Shown: piece by piece, positions 35,788 through 45,300 of the stretch
Position numbering within the stretch: position 1 is the first letter of the stretch
Layout of the letters: every line of letters starts with the position of its first letter
Source of the DNA: Neobacillus notoginsengisoli
GTDB lineage: Bacteria > Bacillota > Bacilli > Bacillales > Cytobacillaceae
Direction: 5' to 3'
DNA length: 64,000 nt
Assembly (NCBI RefSeq): GCF_003515685.1
Contig: NZ_QWEG01000002.1
Span: 124,001 to 188,000 of the forward strand
Program-made: the position numbers and the translations under genes
The notes under the pieces: model-generated
Databases searched by the model: none
The model's input: the letters and a program-made list of their open reading frames with translations, nothing else
Told to the model about the DNA's origin: nothing

Positions 35788-36774
35788 TCAGTCGATAAAC
35801 CCGTTCGGATTTGCCTGATGCCATTTCCATGCTGTTTCAATAATCGTTCGTAAATCATTATATTTCGGCTTCCAGCCAAGAACCTCCTTGGCCCTGTCGG
35901 AAGAAGCGATTAAAACCGCGGGATCTCCCGCCCTTCGTTCACTGATTTTTTCTGGAATAGGGTGGTTTGTTACCTTTCGCGCTTCTTCAATGACCTGCTT
36001 GACCGAGAAGCCTGTCCCGTTACCAAGATTGAAAACACCGCTCGTGTCATTTTTGCGCAAATACTCTAATGCAAGCCAGTGGGCATTGGCCAAGTCCATG
36101 ACATGGATATAATCACGGATACATGTCCCGTCCTCTGTCGGATAATCGTCACCGAAAATGCCGATGGCCTCCCTCTGTCCAAGCGCAACCTGAAGGATAA
36201 TTGGGATAAGATGGCTCTCAGGTGTATGATCTTCGCCAATGAGTCCGTCCGGATGGGCGCCTGCCGCGTTAAAGTAGCGAAGGGAAATCGACTTCAAGCC
36301 GTATGGACCATCACACCAGCGAAACATTTTTTCCATAGCCAGCTTTGTCTCTCCGTACGGGCTGGTTGGAGTTGTCGCGATCTCCTCCCTGATCGGAATC
36401 TCTTCCGGCTCTCCGTATGTCGCCGCGGTTGAGGAAAAGACAATCTTTTTTACCCCATGATCGATCATGGCTGAAATGAGAGAATGTGACGCAATTAGAT
36501 TATTATCGTAATAATTCAGTGGCTCTTGAACACTTTCCCCAACAAGGGAGCTGGCGGCAAAATGAATGACCGCCTCAATCTCATGCTTCTTAAAAACTGA
36601 GTCGAGAAATGCCCTGTCTTTCAAGTCCCCCTCGTAAAACGCCCCCCCAGTCACAGCACCCTTATGGCCAGTCCTCAGGTTATCGATGACAACAACCTCC
36701 TCACCATGGGCAAGCAATTCGACGACTGTATGACTGCCGATATAACCCGCGCCGCCTGTCACTAAAATAGCCAT
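35788..36774 (-). CDS. galE: UDP-glucose 4-epimerase GalE
   Basis: Short-chain dehydrogenase-type epimerase interconverting UDP-galactose and UDP-glucose in the Leloir pathway. The NAD-binding GGAGYIGSHTV is at residues 7-17, and the catalytic YxxxK is in TSPYGETKLAMEK. Sugar-binding ESHLIPIILQVALGQRE and the C-terminal GDPAVLIASSDRAKEVLGWK segment are typical. The length is 328 aa. It is last in galT-galK-galE, 14 nt after galK. It recycles UDP-glucose for GalT. Confidence 0.96.
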   Translation of the reverse strand: MAILVTGGAGYIGSHTVVELLAHGEEVVVIDNLRTGHKGAVTGGAFYEGDLKDRAFLDSVFKKHEIEAVIHFAASSLVGESVQEPLNYYDNNLIASHSLISAMIDHGVKKIVFSSTAATYGEPEEIPIREEIATTPTSPYGETKLAMEKMFRWCDGPYGLKSISLRYFNAAGAHPDGLIGEDHTPESHLIPIILQVALGQREAIGIFGDDYPTEDGTCIRDYIHVMDLANAHWLALEYLRKNDTSGVFNLGNGTGFSVKQVIEEARKVTNHPIPEKISERRAGDPAVLIASSDRAKEVLGWKPKYNDLRTIIETAWKWHQANPNGFID

Positions 36775-36788
36775 TATCCCGCCTCCTT

Positions 36789-37958
36789 TTAAATTTCCCT
36801 TGCTCCGCCGCCAATTTCGGCTATATAAAAGGATGGCTTGAGGCCTATCCTTTTTTCATACTTTTCGCCAACCTCTTTTATAAATACATCTACGGCTTCT
36901 TCTTTAACAAGGCTGATCGAACAGCCGCCAAATCCCGCGCCGGTCATCCGGGTACCTATGCAGCCTTCCTGTTTCGAGGCCTCTTCAAATAAGGCATCGA
37001 GTTCGGGACCGGTTACCTCATAATCATCCCGGAGCGACTCATGGGATTCCTTCATTCTTTTGCCAAAAGCAAGCAGGTCGTCTCCTTGGAGGCTGTCCAT
37101 TGCTTTAAGGACGCGCTCATTTTCGCTAATGACATGTTCGACCCGGCGGCGGATCGTTTCGTCTTCAATATGCTGTTTTATCGTCTGCCATTGTTCATGA
37201 CTGATATCGCCAAGGGAGTCCGCATTCGGAATATAATTTTGAAGAATGGCCAGCCCTTGTTCGCATTCACTCCTGCGCTCGTTGTATTTGGAATCCGCCA
37301 GCCCGCGGCGCTTATTCGTATTGGTTATGATCAGTTTATATCCCGTAATGTCCACAGGGATGTATACATACGACAATGAGTCACATTTCAGGGCGACCGC
37401 ATGGCCTTCTTTTCCCATTCCAACTGCGAATTGGTCCATTATGCCGCTATTGACGCCAATAAAGTGGTTCTCAACACGCTGGCCGATTTTGACAAGCTCC
37501 AAAATAGGGACCTCAAGTCCTGCAAGCCTGCTAAAAGCAAGCCCAGCCGCCAATTCGATTGACGCAGAAGAAGAAAGCCCCGCCCCGTTCGGAATGTTGC
37601 CATAAAACAAAATATCCGCACCTGTAAAGGCACCGTCTGGATAATGCTCCTTTAGCTCCTTCAGAACGCCTTTCGGGTAATTCGCCCAGTCATCCTCTTT
37701 TTTGTAATGGATGTCATTCGCTGCGGAGCACGAAACCGGCAGCGGAATGTTCTCGGATCTAAAATTGTACTCCCAGTCATCACGAGGAGCTGCAACCGCC
37801 CAGGTGCCAAACGTCAATGCAGCTGGGAAAACATGCCCTCCATTATAATCAAGATGCTCGCCAATCAAATTGACACGTCCCGGCGCAAAAAACACCCTGG
37901 CGTTCTCCACATAGCCAAACTGTTCCTTAAACAGTAACAACAAATCTTCTTTTTTCAT
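36789..37958 (-). CDS. galK: Galactokinase GalK
   Basis: GHMP-family kinase that phosphorylates galactose at C1. The three family motifs are intact: GRVNLIGEHLDYNGGHVFPA (sugar binding), GNIPNGAGLSSSASIE (ATP loop) and TRMTGAGFGGCSISL. The length is 389 aa, normal for bacterial GalK. It lies 26 nt downstream of galT and 14 nt before galE. Its GAGGGTTTGGA leader is good. It acts on galactose released inside the cell by the GH2 enzyme or imported directly. Confidence 0.96.
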   Translation of the reverse strand: MKKEDLLLLFKEQFGYVENARVFFAPGRVNLIGEHLDYNGGHVFPAALTFGTWAVAAPRDDWEYNFRSENIPLPVSCSAANDIHYKKEDDWANYPKGVLKELKEHYPDGAFTGADILFYGNIPNGAGLSSSASIELAAGLAFSRLAGLEVPILELVKIGQRVENHFIGVNSGIMDQFAVGMGKEGHAVALKCDSLSYVYIPVDITGYKLIITNTNKRRGLADSKYNERRSECEQGLAILQNYIPNADSLGDISHEQWQTIKQHIEDETIRRRVEHVISENERVLKAMDSLQGDDLLAFGKRMKESHESLRDDYEVTGPELDALFEEASKQEGCIGTRMTGAGFGGCSISLVKEEAVDVFIKEVGEKYEKRIGLKPSFYIAEIGGGAREI

Positions 37959-37984
37959 TCCAAACCCTCCCCGGTATTGATCAT

Positions 37985-39541
37985 TTAGTTGTCTTCTCGA
38001 CGCAATTCCTCTCGGACATGATCCTTGAGTTTTGCGAAAGCCTGCTTCCCTTCTTCAGTCCTCTTAAATACACCGGCATGTTCAAGAACCGTGACAAATT
38101 TCTTCCCGACTTCTTCCTTCAGAACGTCCATGACAGTTTTTTCATTTAAGTCTTTCCGTGCTTCAAGAATGTCGTTCGCCCAGCTGTAATGCTTCACAAC
38201 GTCCTCGTCCCAACTTTCTTTTGGAACAGGCTGAAGCAGATAGCCAGCCACCTTTTTTAGCTCTGTGGCAAGCCGCCCTGGCAAAACGGCTAGGCCCATG
38301 ACTTCGATTAAGCCGATATTTTCTTTTTTAATATGATGAAGCTCCTGGTGTGGATGGAAAATTCCATCTGGATGTTGTTCGCTCGTCCGGTTGTTTCGCA
38401 GGACAATATCCATCTCAAACAGGCCATTCCGCCTTCTGGCGATTGGTGTGACCGTGTTATGCGGTGTCCCATCGGTAAATGGGTGGATTTCGGCACTGGC
38501 ATCCCCATATTGCTGCCAAATCCGCCAAATTTTATAGCTGGCTTCGACTACTTCATTCTTATTGCCCCGCAGCCTAATGACTGACATCGGCCAATTGACC
38601 AAGCCTAATGTAACGGACGGGTATTTTTCCAGAACGAATTCTCCTTCTACATCGGCTCGCTCGATGGCAAATTCATAACGGCCTCCTTGAAAATGGTCGT
38701 GTGAAAGGATTGAACCGCCGACAATCGGCAGGTCAGCATTCGAACCGACGAAATAATGAGGGAATTTCTCAGTGAAGTCTAGTAATCTAACAAACGTTTC
38801 CTTGGATATTTTCATGGGGACATGTTCACCGCGGAACACGATGGAATGTTCATTGTAATAAACGTATGGTGAATATTGGAAGTACCATCCTTCCCCATTC
38901 AGCTCAACCGGGATGACTCTGTGTGTCGCTCTCGCTGGATTCCTAACCGTTCCGCGATACCCCTCATTCTCTCTGCACAAGAGACAAGCCGGATAGGAAG
39001 AAACCGGTGCGTTTTTCAAAAGCGCGATTTCCTTCGGATCTTTTTCAGGCTTCGACAAATTGATCGTGATATCAATTTCACCGTATGGAGAGGGGCTTTT
39101 CCATTCAATATTCTTTTTAATTCGATCTGTTCGGATATAATTAGATGCCTTTGATAGGTCATAAAAATAATCCGTCGCTTCCTCTGGACTTTTTGCAAAA
39201 TGATTCGTAAACTCCCTAATGACCTCCGAAGGCCTTGGCATCAGGCAATCCATTATTTCAGTGTCAAGAATATCCCGTTCGGTTATTGTATTAGAATGAA
39301 GTTGCCCATTCTCATAAGCCCAGTCAAGGATTGGATCGAGAAGTTCCGCTGCGTTGAAAGCTTCCTCCCCTACAGTCCTAACTGGTGTATGTTCAAATTC
39401 TTTAGGCTCTTCCCATGTGTCTAGTTGCAATAAAGCCATTATTCTGTTCCTCGCATAAACGATATCTTCATTTTTGATCAGTTGATTGTCCAGCCCATAT
39501 TCCAAAAGCCTTTGAATATGGCCGTAAATTGATTGATCCAT
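37985..39541 (-). CDS. galT: UDP-glucose-hexose-1-phosphate uridylyltransferase GalT (class II)
   Basis: Firmicute-type (class II) GalT, about 518 aa, longer than and distinct from the E. coli enzyme. It transfers UMP from UDP-glucose to galactose-1-phosphate. Characteristic segments are YFYDLSKASNYIRTDRI, PYVYYNEHSIVFRGEHVPM, VGSNADLPIVGGSILSHDHF with its histidines, and HPDGIFHPHQELHHIKKENI. The start is ATG 39541 (MDQSIYGHIQRL) with GGAGGTGGAAG upstream; 14 more codons in frame lack a site. It is first in galTKE behind a good promoter and candidate operator. Confidence 0.95.
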   Translation of the reverse strand: MDQSIYGHIQRLLEYGLDNQLIKNEDIVYARNRIMALLQLDTWEEPKEFEHTPVRTVGEEAFNAAELLDPILDWAYENGQLHSNTITERDILDTEIMDCLMPRPSEVIREFTNHFAKSPEEATDYFYDLSKASNYIRTDRIKKNIEWKSPSPYGEIDITINLSKPEKDPKEIALLKNAPVSSYPACLLCRENEGYRGTVRNPARATHRVIPVELNGEGWYFQYSPYVYYNEHSIVFRGEHVPMKISKETFVRLLDFTEKFPHYFVGSNADLPIVGGSILSHDHFQGGRYEFAIERADVEGEFVLEKYPSVTLGLVNWPMSVIRLRGNKNEVVEASYKIWRIWQQYGDASAEIHPFTDGTPHNTVTPIARRRNGLFEMDIVLRNNRTSEQHPDGIFHPHQELHHIKKENIGLIEVMGLAVLPGRLATELKKVAGYLLQPVPKESWDEDVVKHYSWANDILEARKDLNEKTVMDVLKEEVGKKFVTVLEHAGVFKRTEEGKQAFAKLKDHVREELRREDN

Positions 39542-39602
39542 ACTTCCACCTCCAACTACCCACCTTAGTGGGATTAATTCCACAGCCTTGTATGGCTCCT
39601 TA

Positions 39603-39663
39603 CTTAATTAAATTAATTAATTATCATTAAGTTAATCATAGTCTTTTAAACGGTCCTTTTCAA
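39603..39663 (-). promoter_or_regulatory. galTKE promoter with candidate ROK operator O3
   Basis: On the minus strand TTGAAA (39658-39663), 17 nt, TATGAT (39635-39640), then AATTAATTAATTTAATTAAG at 39603-39622, 12 nt past the -10 box. Same arrangement as O1 and O2. Confidence 0.68.
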
Positions 39664-39733
39664 GAAGTATATCCCTCTTGCAAAATGAAGAAACCCTATT
39701 TCATAGGTTAATTGATTGATTATAGAAATTAAA

Positions 39734-39804
39734 TGAAGCAAGGGGACGGTTCCAGCGCTTCATTCGGGTGTCGAATGAAGCAGCGGAACCGTCCCCTTGC
39801 TTCA
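39734..39804 (+). repeat. REP-like hairpin element R2
   Basis: TGAAGCAAGGGGACGGTTCC on the left pairs with GGAACCGTCCCCTTGCTTCA on the right; the inner CAGCGCTTC/GAAGCAGCG pair is mismatched and gives the element a direction (plus). It lies between galT and the acetamidase gene. Confidence 0.9.
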
Positions 39805-39879
39805 ATCTATTTATTGGTAACCTTACCCAATTTTTAGATATAATGTAAGTGGTTACATATTCCATGAGGAGGGGTTGTT

Positions 39880-41199
39880 TTGAAGGTAATGAAGAAGGAA
39901 GCTCAGCAGACGGTTTTTGTGAATGAGTTTACGAATGGCATCCTTGATCCCGCGGAAAATATGTTAGGACCAGTGAAAAATGGCGGGCACATTATCGCGA
40001 ATACTGCGCCTGGCTGCTGGGGGCCGATGATCACTCCGTGCCTACGCGGCGGACACGAGGTGACCAAGCCTGTTTATGTTGAAGGAGCAGAAGTCGGCGA
40101 TGCGATTGCCATCAGGATAAAATCAATCCAGGTGACTTCGTTGGGAACGGCATCAGGAAACGATTCGCCTGTCGAAGGCCGGTTTGTCGGCGATCCGTTC
40201 GTTGCGGTGAAATGTCCCGGCTGCGGCACGCTTTATCCGGATACTAAGGTCGTTGGGACGGGCCCGGAATCGGTCCGATGCGTGAAGTGCGACACCGATG
40301 TCACCCCATTTATTTTTACACACGGCTATACCATCGCTTTTGATTCGGACCGGAAAGTCGGTGTGACATTGAACAAAGCTGCAGCAGAAGCGGCGGCAGA
40401 ACAAGGACACAGCTTTATGAACACACCTGAAAATTCGGTCCAAAACCCGATTGTCTCCTTTGCTCCTCATGATATGGCCGGCACGGTTGCAAGGCTGAGG
40501 CCTTTCCTTGGCCAGCTCGGTACGACGCCTGCGCAAAGGATGCCGGATTCGCACAATGCCGGTGACTTCGGCCAGTTTTTAGTAGGAGCACCCCATGAAT
40601 ACGGGATGACGGCCGGGGATTTGGAAGACAGGACAGATGGCCACATGGACATAAACCGGGTCCGCGAAGGCGCAGTTCTCATTTGTCCCGTGAAGGTTGA
40701 AGGCGGCGGCGTTTATCTCGGCGACATGCACGCCATGCAGGGAGACGGGGAAATTGCCGGACACACCGCCGATGTCGCGGGAATTGTCACCCTCCAGGCG
40801 ATCGTGATTAAAGACTTGAAGATTGACGGACCGATTCTCCTTCCAGTTCCGGAAGACCTCCCTTACTTGGCAAAACCGATCACGAAAAAAGAAAAGGAGT
40901 CGGCCATGGCGCTCGCCAAGCAGTGGGGTGTATCAAAGCTAGAAGAATCGCTTCCAATCTCCTTCATCGGAACGGGAGCCAACCTGAATGATGCTACGAC
41001 AAATGGACTCGAACGCGCCGCCGAAGCACTCGGCATCACCGTTCCCGAAGTCATGAACCGGGCAACCATCACAGGCTCAATCGAAATTGGCCGCCACCCA
41101 GGCGTCGTCACCGTCACCTTCTTAGCACCAACCAACTATCTCGAAAAACTCAACCTCGCCCATCTCATAAAAGACCACTACAGAGACATTCTGGAGTGA
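39880..41199 (+). CDS. Acetamidase/formamidase family protein (FmdA-like)
   Basis: Amidohydrolase of the FmdA/AmdA family that releases ammonia from short-chain amides. Family segments include PGCWGPMITPCLRGGHEVTK near residues 45-65, LGDMHAMQGDGEIAGHTADV in the metal and active-site region, and ATITGSIEIGRHPGVVTVTF. A CPGCGTLYP...CVKC zinc-ribbon-like insert at about residues 110-135 is a notable addition. The start is TTG 39880, 8 nt after GAGGAGG; an ATG at 39889 is too far. A TATAAT at 39839 is bracketed by GTAACC/GGTTAC inverted repeats, perhaps an operator. Its TGA stop is the first triplet of repeat R3. Confidence 0.87.
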   Translation: MKVMKKEAQQTVFVNEFTNGILDPAENMLGPVKNGGHIIANTAPGCWGPMITPCLRGGHEVTKPVYVEGAEVGDAIAIRIKSIQVTSLGTASGNDSPVEGRFVGDPFVAVKCPGCGTLYPDTKVVGTGPESVRCVKCDTDVTPFIFTHGYTIAFDSDRKVGVTLNKAAAEAAAEQGHSFMNTPENSVQNPIVSFAPHDMAGTVARLRPFLGQLGTTPAQRMPDSHNAGDFGQFLVGAPHEYGMTAGDLEDRTDGHMDINRVREGAVLICPVKVEGGGVYLGDMHAMQGDGEIAGHTADVAGIVTLQAIVIKDLKIDGPILLPVPEDLPYLAKPITKKEKESAMALAKQWGVSKLEESLPISFIGTGANLNDATTNGLERAAEALGITVPEVMNRATITGSIEIGRHPGVVTVTFLAPTNYLEKLNLAHLIKDHYRDILE

Positions 41200-41266
41200 A
41201 GCAAGGGGACGGTTCCAGCGCTTCATTCGGGTTCCGAATGAAGCAGCGGAACCGTCCCCTGCCTCA
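41197..41266 (+). repeat. REP-like hairpin element R3
   Basis: TGAAGCAAGGGGACGGTTCC to GGAACCGTCCCCTGCCTCA, plus orientation. The left end TGA is the stop codon of the upstream amidase gene, and the right end abuts the stop of the gene at 41267-41863. Confidence 0.9.
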
Positions 41267-41863
41267 TTATAATGGTTTTACTGTGTAGGTGTTTGATGTT
41301 CCTTTTGTGACGGTGTTGAAGTAGGTTTTTTTGTCGTTTGGGAATTTGGCGGCGTAGGAGATGCCTCCGCCGTTGTCTTTTAGTCCTTTAATTGTGACTG
41401 TGCTTGGAACCGGGATGGAGATGGCCGCGGCACGATTGGTCAAGATTAGTTTTTCTTTTACCGGTTGTCCGTTGACGAGGATTTGGACTTCATCGAGGTC
41501 CTCGCTGTTGAAGTCCCAGATCAGCATCCTTGCCTCACCATGGTTATCATTGACAGTCACCTCAAAATCCCGCGCGTCGATTCCCGCATTCACTTCCGAG
41601 TCAAACAGCGTTTCACCGGCTGATACGGAAGCGCTAACTCGGTTCGCTACAACCTCTTCAGGGTTGGCTGCAGACGAAAAACCGCCGGTAAACAAGCTCA
41701 AAACGATCGCGATTGCAATCCCCGCCATGGAGGCGATTATGATCGGTTTTCTGTGGTCTTTTTCATAATGGAACAACTCCTCTTCCTGTTCCATGTCTGC
41801 GTCGACATCTAAATCAGGAAGCTTCCTTGCCCGTTGGTATTCTCTTTTTGAAAACTTTCTCAT
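41267..41863 (-). CDS. Membrane-anchored hypothetical protein of the AAA+ ATPase operon
   Basis: I recognise no family. The 198-residue product has a charged cytoplasmic N-terminus (about 38 aa, rich in D and E), one membrane span (KPIIIASMAGIAIAIVLSLF), then an external beta-rich domain with FEVTVNDNHGEARMLIWDF, VQILVNGQPVKEKLI and SIPVPSTVTIKGLKDNGG. It is the third gene after the giant AAA+ ATPase and the four-span membrane protein, 10 nt apart, so the three probably form one complex. GAGGGTTGAGGA precedes the ATG. The outside domain could be the part that meets a substrate or the wall. Confidence 0.75.
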   Translation of the reverse strand: MRKFSKREYQRARKLPDLDVDADMEQEEELFHYEKDHRKPIIIASMAGIAIAIVLSLFTGGFSSAANPEEVVANRVSASVSAGETLFDSEVNAGIDARDFEVTVNDNHGEARMLIWDFNSEDLDEVQILVNGQPVKEKLILTNRAAAISIPVPSTVTIKGLKDNGGGISYAAKFPNDKKTYFNTVTKGTSNTYTVKPL

Positions 41864-41873
41864 TCCTCAACCC

Positions 41874-42317
41874 TCACTTCTCTTTCTGGACTTTGAAGCT
41901 GATCGGATATTTATAATACCAGTATGATAGGAAAGCCCGCCCTAAAACAACCGTGAGAATCGAAAGAATAATCGCCGCTGTCCGCGGAATCATCCCATGG
42001 TCCGCCCAAAGATTGGCAAACTCAACACCAATCTCCAGCACTAGAAACATAATGAAGCACATTTGCAAAAAGGGAAGGAGAACTGGCACTTTTTTGTAGA
42101 TCCATCTAAGGGGCTCAAACTGCATCGACAAAAACAGGATGAACCCGAAACAGATAATCATTGGGATTGGGAACACAGTCCTCGGCGCTTCGTACTTAAA
42201 AACATCAATTAAATCTGTGAAGCTCATTAAAGGGCCAACCACGATAATCAGCACGGTGATCGGAAAAATAAGCACATAAAAAAGAATGGTAAAAATAATT
42301 CTAAGCACATTTTTCAT
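41874..42317 (-). CDS. Four-span membrane protein of the AAA+ ATPase operon
   Basis: I recognise no family. The 147-residue protein has hydrophobic segments at about residues 6-30, 48-64, 77-100 and 110-135, separated by short loops (for example SMQFEPLRWIYKKVPVLLPF), and ends in a basic tail. Its ATG overlaps the ATPase stop by 4 nt (ATGA), showing tight translational coupling. It lies before the single-span protein gene. A membrane seat for the ATPase is a reasonable guess. It could equally be a small transporter or sensor. Confidence 0.77.
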   Translation of the reverse strand: MKNVLRIIFTILFYVLIFPITVLIIVVGPLMSFTDLIDVFKYEAPRTVFPIPMIICFGFILFLSMQFEPLRWIYKKVPVLLPFLQMCFIMFLVLEIGVEFANLWADHGMIPRTAAIILSILTVVLGRAFLSYWYYKYPISFKVQKEK

Positions 42318-45300
42318 TTTTCCACACCTGCCCCCTCAATAAAATCCCCATACTGCAGTAAAGTGAGGTCTTCCCTCGTCGGATTTTCCTGGCCGCTCAT
42401 TCTTAAGGCATGGCACCGGATCGCAGCCTCGCAAACATTGCGGGCAAAACGGCCATTGCCGGAGTGCGTGTTCCCTTCCTGCTCTCTAAGCAGCTTAATT
42501 AGCGCTTCCTCTCCGCCTCTGCTCAATTCATAGCCTTTAGGCTTCAAGATCGCCTTACTGATTTCAAGTAATTCAGGAGTTGAGTAATCCTCAAACGTAA
42601 TGATGTTCGGAAAGCGCGACCTGAGCCCGGCATTCATATCGAGCAGGATGTCCATATCCTCATCGTAGCCAGCAAGAATCACAATAATATTTTCCCTGTG
42701 GTCATCCATGAACTTGACAATCGTATCAATCGCTTCCTGGCCAAAATCATTTCCTTCTCCGGCTAGTGCGTACGCTTCATCGATGAATAGGATTCCACCC
42801 AAAGCTTTCTCAAGAACCTGCCTCGTTTTAATCGCTGTCTGGCCAACATAGCCGGCAACGAGGCCGGACCGGTCGGTTTCGACAATCTCGTCAAGCTTGA
42901 TGACACCGAGTTCCTTGAGTCTTTTTGCCAAGATCCTTGCCATCATCGTCTTGCCTGTACCCGGATTTCCTTTAAAAATCATATGCAGCGATTGGGAACC
43001 CATATCAGGTAGCCCCATCCGCTTCCGTCTTTCCGCCACTTCAATTTGCGCGGACAGCGAACGGACAAAGGTTTTTACCTGCTCCAGCCCAATCACAGAG
43101 TCAAGTTCATCAAGGGCATTCCTTACTTTCTTGGCGGCAGGGAACGAAAAATCCTCAACTTTCAGGACATTCAATTCTTCAATAGGCAACTCTTCTGTCT
43201 CTACAATGCGGACCGCCTGCGTGCGGATCGCTGCCTCAACCGTATTCCTGACAAGGCGCCCATTCCCGCTGTCATTTTTGCCAGGAATTTGTTTCGTCTC
43301 GTAGTAGTCGGCAAGAGGGGCATGAACCGCTTTTTCCAAAACAAACCCTTTCCCTTTCACTTGCAGATCAGTGATTTGAACAAGCTGTTCCGGCGTATAA
43401 TCAGGGAACTCAATTTTCAATGGAAACCGGGAAGACAAACCAGGATTGGACTTCACAAACTGCTCCATTTCCTGTGTATAGCCCGCCAAAATGACAACCA
43501 ATTCACTGCGGTGGTTTTCAATTAGACCGACAAGCGTATCAATCGCTTCTTTCCCAAAGCCTCCGCCTTCGATTCCTTCCTCGACGAGTGAGTAAGCTTC
43601 ATCAATAAACAGAACGCCCCCGAGAGCCCTTTGAACAGCTTCGGTTGTTTTGACCGCGGTCTGCCCGACATACTCGGCAACAAGGTCAGACCTGTCCACC
43701 TCGACTAGGTGGCCTTTTTTCAAAACACCCATTGTTTTCAGCAATTCAGCCAGCAGCCTCGCCATTGTCGTTTTCCCTGTACCCGGGTTACCCGAAAAGA
43801 TGATATTCAATGTTTGTGAATGATCAGTGATAATGCCGGCTTCCTTCCTTTTCTGGTTGGCAAGCAGCTGTTTTTCCAGGCTTCGGACGAAGTGCTTGAC
43901 GGGCTCAAGACCGACAATATTTGCAAAAGCGGTCTCGATATCAAAAGGCTTCCTTTCAGACAAGCCGAAATCCTCCGCCGTCAACAAGGTTAAATCATCC
44001 GGTACCAGTTCCTCGCTTAATCGAACCGATTGCCTGCGGATTGCTTCCTCGAGCAGGTTGCGGACAAGGCGGCCATTCCCGCTGTCGTTCCGGCCTGGAA
44101 TTTGTTTTCGTTCAAACAGCTCCAACAATCCTTCCGTCAGACTAGGTTCAAAGTGAAAACCTCTTGCTGAAGCCATTCCCTTTAGGATTTCAAGCATGTC
44201 AGCTGGAGTATAATCAGGGAATTCAATAATAAATGGGAATCGGGATTTCAGCCCCGGATTGGAAGTTAAGAAAGTTTCCATTTCCCGTGTATACCCCGCA
44301 ATCACTGCGACCAGGTTATCCCTGTGGTCCTCCATCCCCTTCACAATCGTGTCAATTGCCTCAAGCCCAAACGGGTCATTCTTCGAACGGGCAAGCGTAT
44401 AGGCTTCGTCAATAAACAACACCCCGCCCAGGGCGCTTTCAATCACACTGTTCGTTTTAGGAGCAGTGGAACCAAGGTATTGACCAACGAGATCCTGCCT
44501 CGTCACTTCAACGAGCTGGCCCTGTGAAAGAATGCCCATCGCTTTCAAAATCCTGGCGATCAGGCGGGCGACCGTTGTTTTTCCTGTCCCGGGATTACCG
44601 GTGAAAATCATATGTACCGCCATTTTGCCGGAAGATCGGAGGCCTGCTTGCTGCCTTGCCTTTTCCATTCTGACGGTCTGAAGGAGTTCTTCAACTGACC
44701 GCTTCACAGTTTGAAGGCCTGTCAGGCTATGGAGTTCCTGAAGCAAGTCATCAAGATTTTCTTCTTTGACTAGTTCAATCGCTTTCAGAGGAAATTGCTT
44801 CTCCCCTTTCACAGCAATGAGCATGTTATTCTCCATTTTTACAGTGATTCTGTCCCCGGCCGTAATTTTCTCTCTCGCCCGCAAATCAAGGAGTGAAGGG
44901 TAAATGTCTTTTTGAATTAGGCGTTCAACTTCTTCCCCGTATTTATTTGTTTCATAAATCTGCTTCGAAAGCCCTTTATAAAAGGAATGGTGGAAGATGG
45001 CGGCCACCTGTGCCTGCCTGTCAAATTTTTTCACCATCAATCCAAGCTTTTGCCTGAGGATTTCCTCCAAGTCGTCAAGCCCAAGAGGGGCCGTTAGCGC
45101 ATAGGATTGAATGCCTTTCAAAAGGCCTGCCGGGATTTTCTTCGCAATTGAAGGCGGAAGCTGTCCCCGTTCTTCTGGTTTCATATCCGCATCGAGATAA
45201 AGCAGAAGGAAAAAGTCAGATGCGTCAACCATCACATTGCCTGGGGTCCGAAAAAACCCGTCATTGAACAGCCTGGCAACGTAGCTGATTATTTCCGTAT

